From an uncultured Corynebacterium sp. (GTDB taxonomy: Bacteria > Actinomycetota > Actinomycetes > Mycobacteriales > Mycobacteriaceae), in NCBI GenBank assembly GCA_943913645.1, contig CALTYZ010000010.1:1-64000 (forward strand): 64,000 nucleotides of DNA, in the 5' to 3' direction. This document shows positions 51,400-60,179 of this stretch, piece by piece (the first letter of the stretch is position 1; every line of letters starts with the position of its first letter). Both the position numbers and the translations under genes were made by a program. Below the pieces are notes generated by a model, which saw only the letters and a program-made list of their open reading frames with translations, did no database searches and was not told the DNA's origin.

Positions 51400-51450
51400 A
51401 CCGCGCAAGCTTACCGGCGCGCCGGCGCATAAACGCGGCAGGACAAGGCA

Positions 51451-52302
51451 CTACAGCGGCTCGACTTCGAACTGCATGCGCGGGTTGGCAAAAAACTCCT
51501 GCGCCGCAATGAGCGCCAACTCGGCTGACTCCGCATCGAAGGTGGTTTGCAGCAGGTCGAACACCGAACTGGCGGTGCGTGCCAACGCCTCGGGCGCATC
51601 CCCGGAACTTAAGTAGTGGCCGGTGAACAACGCCGCGGTGACGTCACCGGAGCCGTTGCGTTTAAACGGCAGACGCGGGGTGCGGACCAGCCACTTGCCG
51701 GCGTCATCCACCGCGATCATTTCCACCACATCGGCGGGCACATCAGGGCGCGAAACAGAGGTGACCAGCACCACTTTCGGGCCCATCTGGCGGGCAGCTT
51801 CCACCGCGCGCAGTGTCGAATCGATGTCGCCGACCTCCATCTCGGTCAGGTAGCCAAGTTCGAACTGGTTCGGGGTGATCAGGTCGGCTACCGGAACCAC
51901 CTTGTCGCGCAGCAGCGGCGGAATCGTGTCGGCCACGAAACAGCCGGATTTGGCGTTGCCCATCACCGGGTCGCAGGCGTAGATCGCCTGCGGGTTCGCC
52001 GCTTTGATCTCGCTGACTGCGGCAATGATCACGTCGGCGATGTCATCGCCGCCTTGGTAGCCGGACAAGATGGCGTCGATAAGCGAGAAAGCCCCGCGCT
52101 CTCCGACCCCCTCAATGACAGCGGCGACATCCGCAGCAGGGATCATCGGACCTTTCCACGCGCCGTAGCCGGTGTGGTTGGAGTAGTTCACGGTGTAGAC
52201 AGGCCAGACTTCATGGCCGATACGCTGCAGCGGAAACACCGCGGCGGAGTTGCCGACATGCCCGTAGGCGACCGCAGACTGGATCGACAAAATGTGTTTC
52301 AT
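51451..52302 (-). CDS. pdxY: Pyridoxal kinase
   Basis: 283 residues from ATG 52302 (MKHILSIQSAVAYGHVGNS); ATG 52311 is a close alternative. Ribokinase-fold: IQSAVAYGHVGNSAAVFPLQ, CDPVMGNAKSGCFV, LITPNQFELGYLT and the ATP/anion hole GSGDVTAALF. It phosphorylates pyridoxal to pyridoxal 5'-phosphate in salvage. Mycobacteria do not keep pdxY at this place between the CorC-type gene and era, so it is an insertion in an otherwise conserved run. Codon use is like the neighbours. Confidence 0.93.
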   Translation of the reverse strand: MKHILSIQSAVAYGHVGNSAAVFPLQRIGHEVWPVYTVNYSNHTGYGAWKGPMIPAADVAAVIEGVGERGAFSLIDAILSGYQGGDDIADVIIAAVSEIKAANPQAIYACDPVMGNAKSGCFVADTIPPLLRDKVVPVADLITPNQFELGYLTEMEVGDIDSTLRAVEAARQMGPKVVLVTSVSRPDVPADVVEMIAVDDAGKWLVRTPRLPFKRNGSGDVTAALFTGHYLSSGDAPEALARTASSVFDLLQTTFDAESAELALIAAQEFFANPRMQFEVEPL

Positions 52303-52340
52303 AGCAACCATTGTGCGCCGCAGCACGGGCGGTGGCGAAA

Positions 52341-53666
52341 TTAGGGCTGCTCCGCAGGCGCATCTGCCTCGGCGGGTAGTGGCACCTCCACCAGCACGGT
52401 GCGTGTTTTCACCCGGCCGCGGCGATCGCGCCCCCCTTCGGCGGTATATGTGAGCCCCTGCATGCGTATCGACGACCCCGGCAACGGCACCCTGCCCAAC
52501 TCATAGGAGAGCAAACCCGCCACCGTGTCAACAGCATCACGCACCTCATCGTCATAGGTGAGGTCATAATCAAGGTGGTCTGCCAAGTAGTCAACCAAAT
52601 CGTCGAGCGGCAGGCGCGCCTGGACGCGCAAGGTGCGCTGCCCGACGGGCTCAATGGGGGCAGCCTCGTCCTCGTCGTACTCGTCGGTGATCTCGCCGAC
52701 GATTTCTTCCAGCAGGTCCTCCATCGTCAACAGGCCGGCGACCCCGCCGTACTCGTCGATAATGATGGCGATGTGCGTATTGACGCGCTGCATCTCCCTG
52801 AGCAGCACATCAAGGGGCTTGGAGTCCGGGATGAACAGGGGCTCACGCACCACGCGGGTAATTGGGGTGTGCGGGTCGATTGCGGCACCGTCAGCCGCGA
52901 ACATGTCTTTAAGGTAGGCAATGCCCACCACATCATCGACTGTCTCCCCGATCACGGGTACGCGCGAATGGCCGCAGCGCACCATCAGGCGGGTCGCCTG
53001 GGCAGCGGTTTTGTCCGCCTCGATCCAGATCATCTCCGGGCGTGGCACCATCACCTGGCGCGCGTGCGTGGAGGCAAGATCGAAGATATTTTGAATCATG
53101 CGCCCTTCGGTGGTTTCCACCACGCCGCGCTCCTGGGCGATGTCAACCATTTCGCGCAGCTCCACTTCGGTGGCGTACGGTCCATCGCGGAAATCTGCGC
53201 CCGGGTGAAACAGGTTGCCAACGCGGATGAGCAGGTTCGCTACCGGCCCGAGCACACGTTGAAAAATGGAGAGGCCTTGGGCGGCGCGCAGCGAGATGGA
53301 ATAGGGGTTGCGTTTGCCGGCGGTGCGGGCAAACACGCCAATGATGCCGAATTGCAACAGCGTCACGGTGGCAACGGCGGCGGTGATCGCCCACAGGTCG
53401 GAGGCGATGAGATCCATTGCCAGCATCGCCGCGAACACTGCCGCCATCACATCAAGGATGGTGCGCAGCATCACCAGCGTGTTGACGTGCGCCGCCCGCT
53501 GGTCCACCACTCGAAGCAAGGCGCGCGCCCCGGAGGTGTCGTCTTTGACCATGTTTTCTACCCGGGCGCGTGAAATCGGGGCGAGTGCGGATTCGACGGA
53601 GCCGAGCAGCCCGGAAAGCAGCAACGCGGCAATCGCGGCCACCGCGTACCCGAAGGTGAATTCCAC
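52341..53666 (-). CDS. CNNM/CBS-domain membrane protein (CorC/HlyC family)
   Basis: 441 residues, GTG 53666 immediately after the ybeY stop. An N-terminal DUF21/CNNM membrane domain with about four helices (about residues 1-150) is followed by two CBS domains (about 205-325; MIQNIFDLASTHARQVMVPR, VNTHIAIIIDEYGGVAGLLT). A C-terminal CorC_HlyC domain (about 345-430; RTLRVQARLPLDDLVDYL) completes it. Such proteins transport or regulate Mg/Co ions. It equals Rv2366c by position. It lies between ybeY and pdxY. Confidence 0.93.
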   Translation of the reverse strand: MEFTFGYAVAAIAALLLSGLLGSVESALAPISRARVENMVKDDTSGARALLRVVDQRAAHVNTLVMLRTILDVMAAVFAAMLAMDLIASDLWAITAAVATVTLLQFGIIGVFARTAGKRNPYSISLRAAQGLSIFQRVLGPVANLLIRVGNLFHPGADFRDGPYATEVELREMVDIAQERGVVETTEGRMIQNIFDLASTHARQVMVPRPEMIWIEADKTAAQATRLMVRCGHSRVPVIGETVDDVVGIAYLKDMFAADGAAIDPHTPITRVVREPLFIPDSKPLDVLLREMQRVNTHIAIIIDEYGGVAGLLTMEDLLEEIVGEITDEYDEDEAAPIEPVGQRTLRVQARLPLDDLVDYLADHLDYDLTYDDEVRDAVDTVAGLLSYELGRVPLPGSSIRMQGLTYTAEGGRDRRGRVKTRTVLVEVPLPAEADAPAEQP

Positions 53667-54242
53667 CTACTTCTCCTCCTTTTGCGCCCGCATTTTGCGG
53701 TCTAGCTCATCGCGGTCCGCCGCTGAGGGGAAGGCGTGGGCGCCGGTGGGTTTCGGCTGGTAGGCAACGCCGCGGGAGGCCAAGGCGTCGTACCAGTCCG
53801 CCAGCAGCTCATTTTGCAGGGCGAACATTTCGCGTTCGTCGTCGGGGGCGACGTGGTCGTAGCCAAGCAGGTGCAGCACGCCGTGGACAGTCAACAGTGC
53901 TAGTTCATGCGCAAGGTCATGTTCGGCCATGTCCGCCTGTTTGCGGGCATACGCCGGGCACAAGATGATGTCACCGAGCATCGCCGCCCCGAGAGGCTGG
54001 GCGTCTGGCCTGCCGGAGCCTGGGGTGAGCTCGTCCATGGGAAAGCTCATGACGTCGGTCGGGCCGTCGAGGTCCAGCCAGCGCACATGCAGGTCGGCCA
54101 TGGTGGGTTCATCTACAAGCGTGATGGTGGCCTCAGCCTCGGGGTGAACATCCATCGCGGTCAACGCGTACGAGCACACGTCGATGAGCATTTCCTCGTT
54201 GACGTCGGCCTCACCCGATTCGTTGAGCACCTCAATACTCAT
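53667..54242 (-). CDS. ybeY: Endoribonuclease YbeY
   Basis: 191 residues, ATG 54242 overlapping the phoH stop (ATGA). It processes the 16S rRNA 3' end. The zinc motif HGVLHLLGYDH (three His) is intact, and TDVMSFPMDE and MLGDIILCP precede it. The C-terminal 35 residues (after the motif) are an extension with Ala, Phe and Lys. It follows phoH, as in nearly all bacteria, and ends exactly where the CorC-type gene starts. Confidence 0.95.
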   Translation of the reverse strand: MSIEVLNESGEADVNEEMLIDVCSYALTAMDVHPEAEATITLVDEPTMADLHVRWLDLDGPTDVMSFPMDELTPGSGRPDAQPLGAAMLGDIILCPAYARKQADMAEHDLAHELALLTVHGVLHLLGYDHVAPDDEREMFALQNELLADWYDALASRGVAYQPKPTGAHAFPSAADRDELDRKMRAQKEEK

Positions 54243-55294
54243 CTTTCGCTCCTCGTCTCCATGCTCTCGGCTTCATCTTCAGCTTCGACTTCGCGCTGGC
54301 GCTCAAGTTGGCGTTGACGGCGCTCGTAGCGGGCGGCATTTTGCGCGTCGTGACGATCGTAGGCGGCGACAATGCGCGAAATCAGGTGGTGGCGCACCAC
54401 ATCATCGCCGGAGAGTTCCTGGAAACTGATGCCGTCAATGTCACCTAAAATCCGCCGCGCTACCCGCAGCCCGGAGACCGTCCCACGCGGCAAATCCACC
54501 TGGGACACGTCGCCGGTGACCACCATTTTCGACCCGAAACCTAGGCGGGTGAGAAACATTTTCATTTGCGCACCAGTGGTGTTTTGGGCCTCGTCGAGGA
54601 TCACGAAAGCATCACTGAGTGTGCGCCCGCGCATATAGGCCAGGGGGGCGACTTCGATAATGCCGGCCTCAATGAGTTTGGGAATCATCTCCGGGTCGAG
54701 CATGTCGCGCAGCGCGTCGTACAAGGGGCGCAGGTAGGGATCAATCTTGTCGGACAAGGTGCCGGGTAAAAACCCCAGCTTCTCACCCGCTTCCACCGCC
54801 GGACGGGTCAAAATGATGCGTTTGACCTCTTTGTTTTGCAGCGCCTGGGCTGCTTTCGCGACTGCCAGGTAGGTCTTGCCGGAGCCGGCAGGGCCGATGC
54901 CGAAGGTGATAGTGTTTTCGTCGATCGCGTCGACGTAGCGGCGCTGGCCGGCAGTTTTCGGGCGGATGACTTTGCCTTTGCGGGCGACGATCTCCTCTCC
55001 CAGGATCTCGGCGACTGACTCGGATGCTTCCGTCTCCATGATGCGGGTGGCATGCACCACCGTGTCGGCGGTCACCGGCACACCCCGGCGCGCCATTGAC
55101 TCCAACTCGTCGAGCACCCGCACAACGTGGGCGACGTGGGGTTCTTGGCCGCGCACGGTCACGGTGGTGCCGCGGGCGTGGAGGTCAGCTGCGAGGTGCT
55201 GGTTGAGCACGCGGAGGTTTTCGTCGTTGACGCCGAGGACGGACTGCGCGTGGGCGGAGTCCAGATCGATCTTGCGGGTGACAAGTTCTTCCAT
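54239..55294 (-). CDS. PhoH-like ATPase
   Basis: 351 residues from ATG 55294, with AAAGGAG 5 bases upstream. N-terminal KH-like part (residues 1-100), then a P-loop domain: ITFGIGPAGSGKTYLAVAKA (Walker A), ILTRPAVEAGEKLGFLPG, DAFVILDEAQNTTGAQMKM (Walker B), MVVTGDVSQVDLPRG. It is thought to be an RNA helicase or nucleotide-dependent RNA processor acting with YbeY. Its C-terminus is Arg/Glu-rich (RYERRQRQLERQREVEAED). It is followed by ybeY with ATGA. Confidence 0.93.
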   Translation of the reverse strand: MEELVTRKIDLDSAHAQSVLGVNDENLRVLNQHLAADLHARGTTVTVRGQEPHVAHVVRVLDELESMARRGVPVTADTVVHATRIMETEASESVAEILGEEIVARKGKVIRPKTAGQRRYVDAIDENTITFGIGPAGSGKTYLAVAKAAQALQNKEVKRIILTRPAVEAGEKLGFLPGTLSDKIDPYLRPLYDALRDMLDPEMIPKLIEAGIIEVAPLAYMRGRTLSDAFVILDEAQNTTGAQMKMFLTRLGFGSKMVVTGDVSQVDLPRGTVSGLRVARRILGDIDGISFQELSGDDVVRHHLISRIVAAYDRHDAQNAARYERRQRQLERQREVEAEDEAESMETRSER

Positions 55295-55320
55295 AGTGCT
55301 CCTTTGACAATGCCCACAGG

Positions 55321-56061
55321 CTACCAGCGGTCGGTGAGCGCACCGATTGCGCACAGTGCGGCGAAAGCGGCGCTAGCTGTGCGCATCACCTCTGGTCCGA
55401 GCCGGACCGCTGTGGCGCCGGCGTTGGTGAGTTGGCTCAGCTCGTCTGCCCCGATGCCGCCTTCCGGGCCGACAAGAAGCCAGATCTCGTTTGCCGCCTC
55501 CGCTGCGAAGTTGGCGTCTTTGATGCAGTGTTGCGCCTCCTCGTGCAACACCAGTGCTTGCACGCGCGACGGCTGTTTGCTGAGACCTGCTAACAGCTGT
55601 GTGAGCTGCGCAGTAGTCACCGGGTCGTGGATTTGCGGCACCCACGCCCGGCGCGCTTGCTTTGCCGACGCGAGCGCTTGGTGCTTCCACTTCTCTAGCT
55701 GTTTGGCCTGTTTGTTTTCTGGCCAGCGGGCGATGGTGCGGTGGCTGATCCACGGCACAATCTCGTCTGCGCCGGCCTGTGTTGCCAAGTCCACGGCGAG
55801 TTCGGCGCGTTCGGATTTTGGGATGGCTTGCACAACGTTTACGCACGGGTGTGGCTGAGGCACCCGCGTGTGGGCAATGACGTCACCGTCGAGGTGGGTT
55901 TTGGAGGTGTGGGTGACGGTGATTTCGGCGGTGAGGCCGGCGCCGTCGATAAGCATGACGTGTTCGCCGATGCCGATGCGTTTGACGTGGGCGTGTTGGG
56001 CTTCGGCGCCGGTGAGTGTGCCTGACAGCGGGTCCGGCGCAAAAAAGTAGGGCAGTGACAC
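55321..56061 (-). CDS. rsmE: 16S rRNA m3U1498 methyltransferase RsmE
   Basis: 246 residues, GTG 56061 sharing one base with the dnaJ2 stop (TAGTG). N-terminal PUA-like part (MSLPYFFAPDPLSG), then the SPOUT methyltransferase domain with the knot sequences ALVLHEEAQHC, IWLLVGPEGGIGADEL and VRLGPEVMRTASAAF. It methylates U1498 in 16S rRNA. It has the same place after dnaJ2 in mycobacteria (Rv2372c). It ends 26 bases before phoH. Confidence 0.93.
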   Translation of the reverse strand: MSLPYFFAPDPLSGTLTGAEAQHAHVKRIGIGEHVMLIDGAGLTAEITVTHTSKTHLDGDVIAHTRVPQPHPCVNVVQAIPKSERAELAVDLATQAGADEIVPWISHRTIARWPENKQAKQLEKWKHQALASAKQARRAWVPQIHDPVTTAQLTQLLAGLSKQPSRVQALVLHEEAQHCIKDANFAAEAANEIWLLVGPEGGIGADELSQLTNAGATAVRLGPEVMRTASAAFAALCAIGALTDRW

Positions 56062-57197
56062 TAGCGGCGGAACCGATCGCGCATGCGGGAGAAGAAGCCT
56101 TCACCGGCGGTGTCTTCCTCCGAGTGGACGCGGGCGTTGTCGTTTGAGCCGGCGCGCAGCTGCTCGAGCGTGTCGCGGTCTACTTCCGACAGTTCGGTGG
56201 GGACAGCGACCTGGATGTGCGCGACTAAATCGCCTGTCTGCTCAGAGCGCACCACTGGCATCCCTTCGCCTGTCAGGCGCACGGTGTCGCCCGGCTGGGT
56301 GCCGGCGGGAACCTGGATCACGGTTTGTCCACCGGCGAGGTTGTCCACGCTGACCTCGGTGCCGAGTGCAGCATCGTACATGGGCACGCTCAGGCGCAGC
56401 AGCAGGTCGTGGCCGTCGCGCAGGAAGTACGGGTGCGGTTCGACTTGCACCTCCACGTAGAGGTCGCCGGCGGGGCCGCCGCCGTGGCCGACTTCGCCTT
56501 GCCCGGCCATGCGGATGCGCATGCCGCTGGCGATACCGGCGGGAATGTTGACTGCTAAGTCGCGTGTTGCGCGTACGCGGCCGTCTCCGGCGCATTGGCG
56601 GCAGGGGTCTTGGATCAGTTCGCCGAAGCCGCGGCATTTCGGGCAGTCGCGCGTTGTCATCACATTGCCCAAAAAGGACTGTTGTACTTCTTGGACGGCG
56701 CCGCTGCCTTGGCAGTGATCGCACTTGACCGGGGCAGCTCCGGATTCGGAGCCGGTGCCGCGGCATTTGTCGCAAACCACTGCTGTGTCAACAGCGACAT
56801 CTTTTTTCACGCCTGTGTAGGCTTCTTGCAGCGTGATCGTGGTGCGTAGTAGCGCATCGTTGCCCTGTTGCACACGCGAACGCGGCTCGCGGGCGGCACC
56901 GGCCCCGCCGAAGAAGGCCTCGAAGATGTCCCCGAACCCGCCGAAGCCACCGCCGGGACCAGGCCCACCTGCCCCGGCTTGGGCCATGGGGTCGCCACCG
57001 CGGTCAACGATGGAGCGTTTTTGCGGATCAAGGAGTACCTCTTGGGCGAGCGAGATTTCCGCGAACTTCTCCGCTGCCTCTGCAGACGGGTTCACGTCCG
57101 GGTGGTACTTGCGCGCCAACCTACGGTAGGCCTTCTTGATGTCTTGTTCGGTTGCCTCCCGGTCAACACCGAGGATGCCGTAATAGTCCCGAGCCAA
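56061..57197 (-). CDS. dnaJ2: Molecular chaperone DnaJ (DnaJ2 type)
   Basis: 378 residues if started at TTG 57197, the point where the J domain (LARDYYGILGVDREATEQD) begins, with AGGGAG just upstream. GTG 57230 would add 11 residues and forms a GTGA overlap with the hrcA stop, so it cannot be excluded. J domain with the HPD (KYHPDVN), Gly/Phe region (GGPGPGGGFGG), four CxxCxGxG zinc repeats (CDKCRGTG, CDHCQGSG, CPKCRGFG, CRQCAGDG) and the C-terminal substrate domain. It cooperates with DnaK. It sits directly after hrcA. Confidence 0.93.
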   Translation of the reverse strand: MARDYYGILGVDREATEQDIKKAYRRLARKYHPDVNPSAEAAEKFAEISLAQEVLLDPQKRSIVDRGGDPMAQAGAGGPGPGGGFGGFGDIFEAFFGGAGAAREPRSRVQQGNDALLRTTITLQEAYTGVKKDVAVDTAVVCDKCRGTGSESGAAPVKCDHCQGSGAVQEVQQSFLGNVMTTRDCPKCRGFGELIQDPCRQCAGDGRVRATRDLAVNIPAGIASGMRIRMAGQGEVGHGGGPAGDLYVEVQVEPHPYFLRDGHDLLLRLSVPMYDAALGTEVSVDNLAGGQTVIQVPAGTQPGDTVRLTGEGMPVVRSEQTGDLVAHIQVAVPTELSEVDRDTLEQLRAGSNDNARVHSEEDTAGEGFFSRMRDRFRR

Positions 57198-57226
57198 CGT
57201 CTCCCTATTGCCTTTCAGATCAAATC

Positions 57227-58243
57227 TCACTCGCCCCGCAGGATGCGGCTGATATACCGGGCCACTGTAGCTACCTTTTGCATGGTAGCCGGGTAGTCCA
57301 TGTGGGTTGGGCCGACAACGCCGAGGCCGCCGAGCGCTTCCGCACCGGAGCCATATGCAGTTGTAACAATAGCGACCCGGGATAATTCCTCATCTTCGAT
57401 CTCGCGCCCAATGCGCACGGAGACCTGTTCTAGTTCCTGTGCGCTCGCTAAGAGTTTGAGCACCACAACTTGTTCCTCGAGCGCTGCGATCACCGCCTGC
57501 AGGTCGCCGGTGCCCTGCAGGCTTAAGTTGCCGGCGCCGGCGATCAGGAGGCGGTCGGCGGTGGTTTCTACCAGCGTGTCGATGAGCACGGCGGTGGCGC
57601 GCTCCACGGTGGGCGCCAGCTCCCGCGCGGCGCGCTGCGGCAAGCTGTTCAAGGATTCGGCGGCGTCACGCATGGTTTTGCCCACCAGGACGTCGTTGAG
57701 CAGCGTGCGTAGGGCGCGTACGCCGTCGCCGGTGACCGGCGCGTCGAGTTCGACGTTGCGCTGGTCTACCCGCCCCGCATCGGTGATGAGTACCAGCAGC
57801 AGACGTACCGGCGAGAGCGCCACGACTTCACAGTGTTTGACCCGGCTGACGTTCAGGGTGGGCAGTTGCACCACGGCGGCTTGGTTTGTCAGCTGCGCCA
57901 GCAGTTGCACGGAGCGGCGCAGCACGTCTTCCATGTCCACGCCGTGCTCGAGAAAGTCCAGGATGGCCCGGCGTTCCGCGCCGGAGAGCGGCTTGATGTC
58001 ATCGAGAGCGTCTACGAATGCGCGGTAGCCGGCCTCGGTGGGGATGCGCCCGGAACTGGCGTGTGTTTGTTCGATGTAGCCTTCGCTTTCGAGCACGCTC
58101 ATGTCGTTGCGGATTGTTGCCGGGCTGACTTGCAGACCATGGCGTTCCACCAGCGCTTTTGACCCCACTGGCTCTTGGCTGGCGATGTAGTCAGCGACAA
58201 TGGCCCGCAGCACTGCTCGGCGTCTTGCATCTGCGGCACTCAT
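57227..58243 (-). CDS. hrcA: Heat-inducible transcription repressor HrcA
   Basis: 338 residues, ATG 58243. N-terminal winged helix (RRAVLRAIVADYIASQEPVG, VSPATIRNDMSVLESEGYIE) and the three-domain core with the GAF-like middle and LLIAGAGNLS. It binds CIRCE (TTAGCACTC inverted) to repress groESL and dnaK-type genes in low heat. I saw no CIRCE in front of hrcA or dnaJ2 itself in this window; the operator is presumably elsewhere. Followed directly by dnaJ2. Confidence 0.95.
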   Translation of the reverse strand: MSAADARRRAVLRAIVADYIASQEPVGSKALVERHGLQVSPATIRNDMSVLESEGYIEQTHASSGRIPTEAGYRAFVDALDDIKPLSGAERRAILDFLEHGVDMEDVLRRSVQLLAQLTNQAAVVQLPTLNVSRVKHCEVVALSPVRLLLVLITDAGRVDQRNVELDAPVTGDGVRALRTLLNDVLVGKTMRDAAESLNSLPQRAARELAPTVERATAVLIDTLVETTADRLLIAGAGNLSLQGTGDLQAVIAALEEQVVVLKLLASAQELEQVSVRIGREIEDEELSRVAIVTTAYGSGAEALGGLGVVGPTHMDYPATMQKVATVARYISRILRGE

Positions 58244-58254
58244 GGCACCGAATG

Positions 58255-59409
58255 TTACGCGTCTGATTGGATGAGGAGGTCGGTAACGATTGCGTCGACA
58301 AGCAAACGCCCCTTGTTGGTCACTGCGATACGCTCGCCGGCGGTGAGTGTTCCAGCGTGCACATGCTTGTCGACGCCCCCCGCAACCACCCCCCGCGCAA
58401 TTCCCTCCCGCAGCCGCAACCCGAGCATGACCTGTTCAACGTGGCGGGTTTCAGCGGTGAGTGTTTCGGTGCCATCGATCGGCAGTGCCCCTTCGGCGAG
58501 CATGGCGGCATAGCGCTCGGGGCGTTTGACGTTGAAAAAGCGAGTGTCGCCGATGGTGCTGTGCGCGCCCGGGCCCGCACCCCACCAGTTGCCGCCGCGC
58601 CAATACAGCAGGTTGTGGCGGCACTCCCCGCCTGGTTTCGCCCAGTTGGACACCTCATACCAATCAAGCCCGTGCGCCTCTAAGGTGTCGGCGATGAGTT
58701 CGTAGCGCCGCGCATCAACATCGTCGTTCGGCGCGGGCAGCTCGCCGCGGCGGATTTTGCGGGCCATGGCGGTGCCGTCTTCAACAATGAGTGAGTACGC
58801 GGAGACATGATCCACCGGGGTGCTTAGAATCGCCTCCAGGGTGGCGCGCACATCATCGTCGGTCTCAGTGGGTGTGCCGTAGATCATGTCGAGGTTGATG
58901 TGGGCAAACCCCGCCTCGTGCGCTTCGCGGGCTGCTGCGGTGGCGCGCCCCGGTGTGTGACGGCGATCCAACACCTGCAGCACCGGGGTGGAGGCGGACT
59001 GCATACCAAGCGACACCCTGGTGAACCCGCCGGCCACCAGGCTGTCAAAGTAGGCGCGGCTGGTTGATTCGGGGTTGGATTCGGTCGTGACCTCCGCCCC
59101 GGGTGCAACACCGAAGGTGTCTTTGACCAACTGCAGGATGTGGTTGAGTGCATCGGCGCCCAGCACACTCGGGGTGCCACCACCGATGAAGACTGTATCT
59201 GCGGGCCCAAGGTTCGCGCTCAGCGGTGACTGGGCGGCCAGTTCCAGCTCCTGGCGCAGTGCGGTGAGGTACTGCGCGTGGGAGGTCTCCACCTCGCGGG
59301 GAGTGTAGGTGTTGAAGTCACAGTACCCGCACCTGGAGGCGCAAAACGGGACGTGGATATACACCCCGAAACAATCCTGTCGCGGATACTGCTGCACCGG
59401 GTCATCCAT
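58255..59409 (-). CDS. hemW: HemW-like radical SAM protein (coproporphyrinogen-oxidase family)
   Basis: 384 residues, ATG 59409. Radical SAM iron-sulfur motif CxxxCxxC in VYIHVPFCASRCGYCDF (about residue 24), followed by DTVFIGGGTPSVLGAD, TTESNPES and RVSLGMQSAS. These mark the HemN/HemW family; the length and lack of the HemN-specific N-terminal block favour HemW, a heme chaperone rather than a coproporphyrinogen oxidase. It precedes hrcA by 11 bases and is the first gene of the run down to uppS. Confidence 0.92.
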   Translation of the reverse strand: MDDPVQQYPRQDCFGVYIHVPFCASRCGYCDFNTYTPREVETSHAQYLTALRQELELAAQSPLSANLGPADTVFIGGGTPSVLGADALNHILQLVKDTFGVAPGAEVTTESNPESTSRAYFDSLVAGGFTRVSLGMQSASTPVLQVLDRRHTPGRATAAAREAHEAGFAHINLDMIYGTPTETDDDVRATLEAILSTPVDHVSAYSLIVEDGTAMARKIRRGELPAPNDDVDARRYELIADTLEAHGLDWYEVSNWAKPGGECRHNLLYWRGGNWWGAGPGAHSTIGDTRFFNVKRPERYAAMLAEGALPIDGTETLTAETRHVEQVMLGLRLREGIARGVVAGGVDKHVHAGTLTAGERIAVTNKGRLLVDAIVTDLLIQSDA

Positions 59410-59419
59410 GCGCGCCAGT

Positions 59420-60088
59420 CTAGGCGCCGCGGCGGCTGCGTTTGGCGGCGACGCGGGCGACCACAGCGTCGATACGTGCGCGCTCGACGAGAAACGCTGG
59501 GGGGTGTAAGCCGCGCATGGTGCGGGTAAAGGCGGGGTGGTCTTCGCACACGGTGTCTATCCAGCCGTCAACAGCGGCCTCAACAAGCTCGCCGACGCGG
59601 GCGTAGAGGTGCGGCAGGCTCACAGCACCCAATTCGCGGGCGACCATTTCGGTCTGCTCGAGGGTGTATTGCACGATCTCGCCGAGGTGCTGTACGACAA
59701 GGTCGGTGCGGCTGGTGAGTGTGTCCTGCATGGTTTGCACTGAAAACGGCGGCTGTAGCGGGAAGAGATCCTCCAGGCCAGAGGCGTCAAGCAGCTCCGG
59801 CTCTGGGACTTTTTCCTCCGGGCCCGCGCTGGCAGAAAGCACCCCGGCGCGCACCCCGGAGGTCAGTGCTTGGCGGAGGCCAATGAGTTCTCCAACCACG
59901 CGGCGGGCGTCTTGGCGGGCGTCGTCAACGATTTCGGAGAACTCGGCGAGGCATTCATCGGCGAGTTCACCGTCGTAGTCGGCGATGGCTTCGGCGATGT
60001 GCTCGGTGTATTCCGCAACCTCGTCGCCGATGTTGTAAATCTCCTGGGTGAGTTCACGATGGCGCAGCATGGCGGCGGTCTTGTGCAC
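59420..60088 (-). CDS. Conserved hypothetical protein, helical
   Basis: About 222 residues from GTG 60088, for which GAGGGG lies about 9 bases upstream; GTG 60097 and ATG 60070 also fit the frame. A soluble, highly acidic, helical chain (EYTEHIAEAIADYDGELADE, EIVDDARQDARRVVGELI); no signal peptide, motif or recognised family. The C-terminus is basic (RVAAKRSRRGA). It lies 10 bases upstream of hemW on the same strand, so it may be co-transcribed with the chaperone genes. Confidence 0.7.
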   Translation of the reverse strand: MHKTAAMLRHRELTQEIYNIGDEVAEYTEHIAEAIADYDGELADECLAEFSEIVDDARQDARRVVGELIGLRQALTSGVRAGVLSASAGPEEKVPEPELLDASGLEDLFPLQPPFSVQTMQDTLTSRTDLVVQHLGEIVQYTLEQTEMVARELGAVSLPHLYARVGELVEAAVDGWIDTVCEDHPAFTRTMRGLHPPAFLVERARIDAVVARVAAKRSRRGA

Positions 60089-60179
60089 GCAGGACACCCC
60101 CTCAAGAGACGGACGAAACTGTCAGCCATGCTATTGCACGCCTACACAAGAGCATTGAAGGCGCGCCGAAAGACGACAC

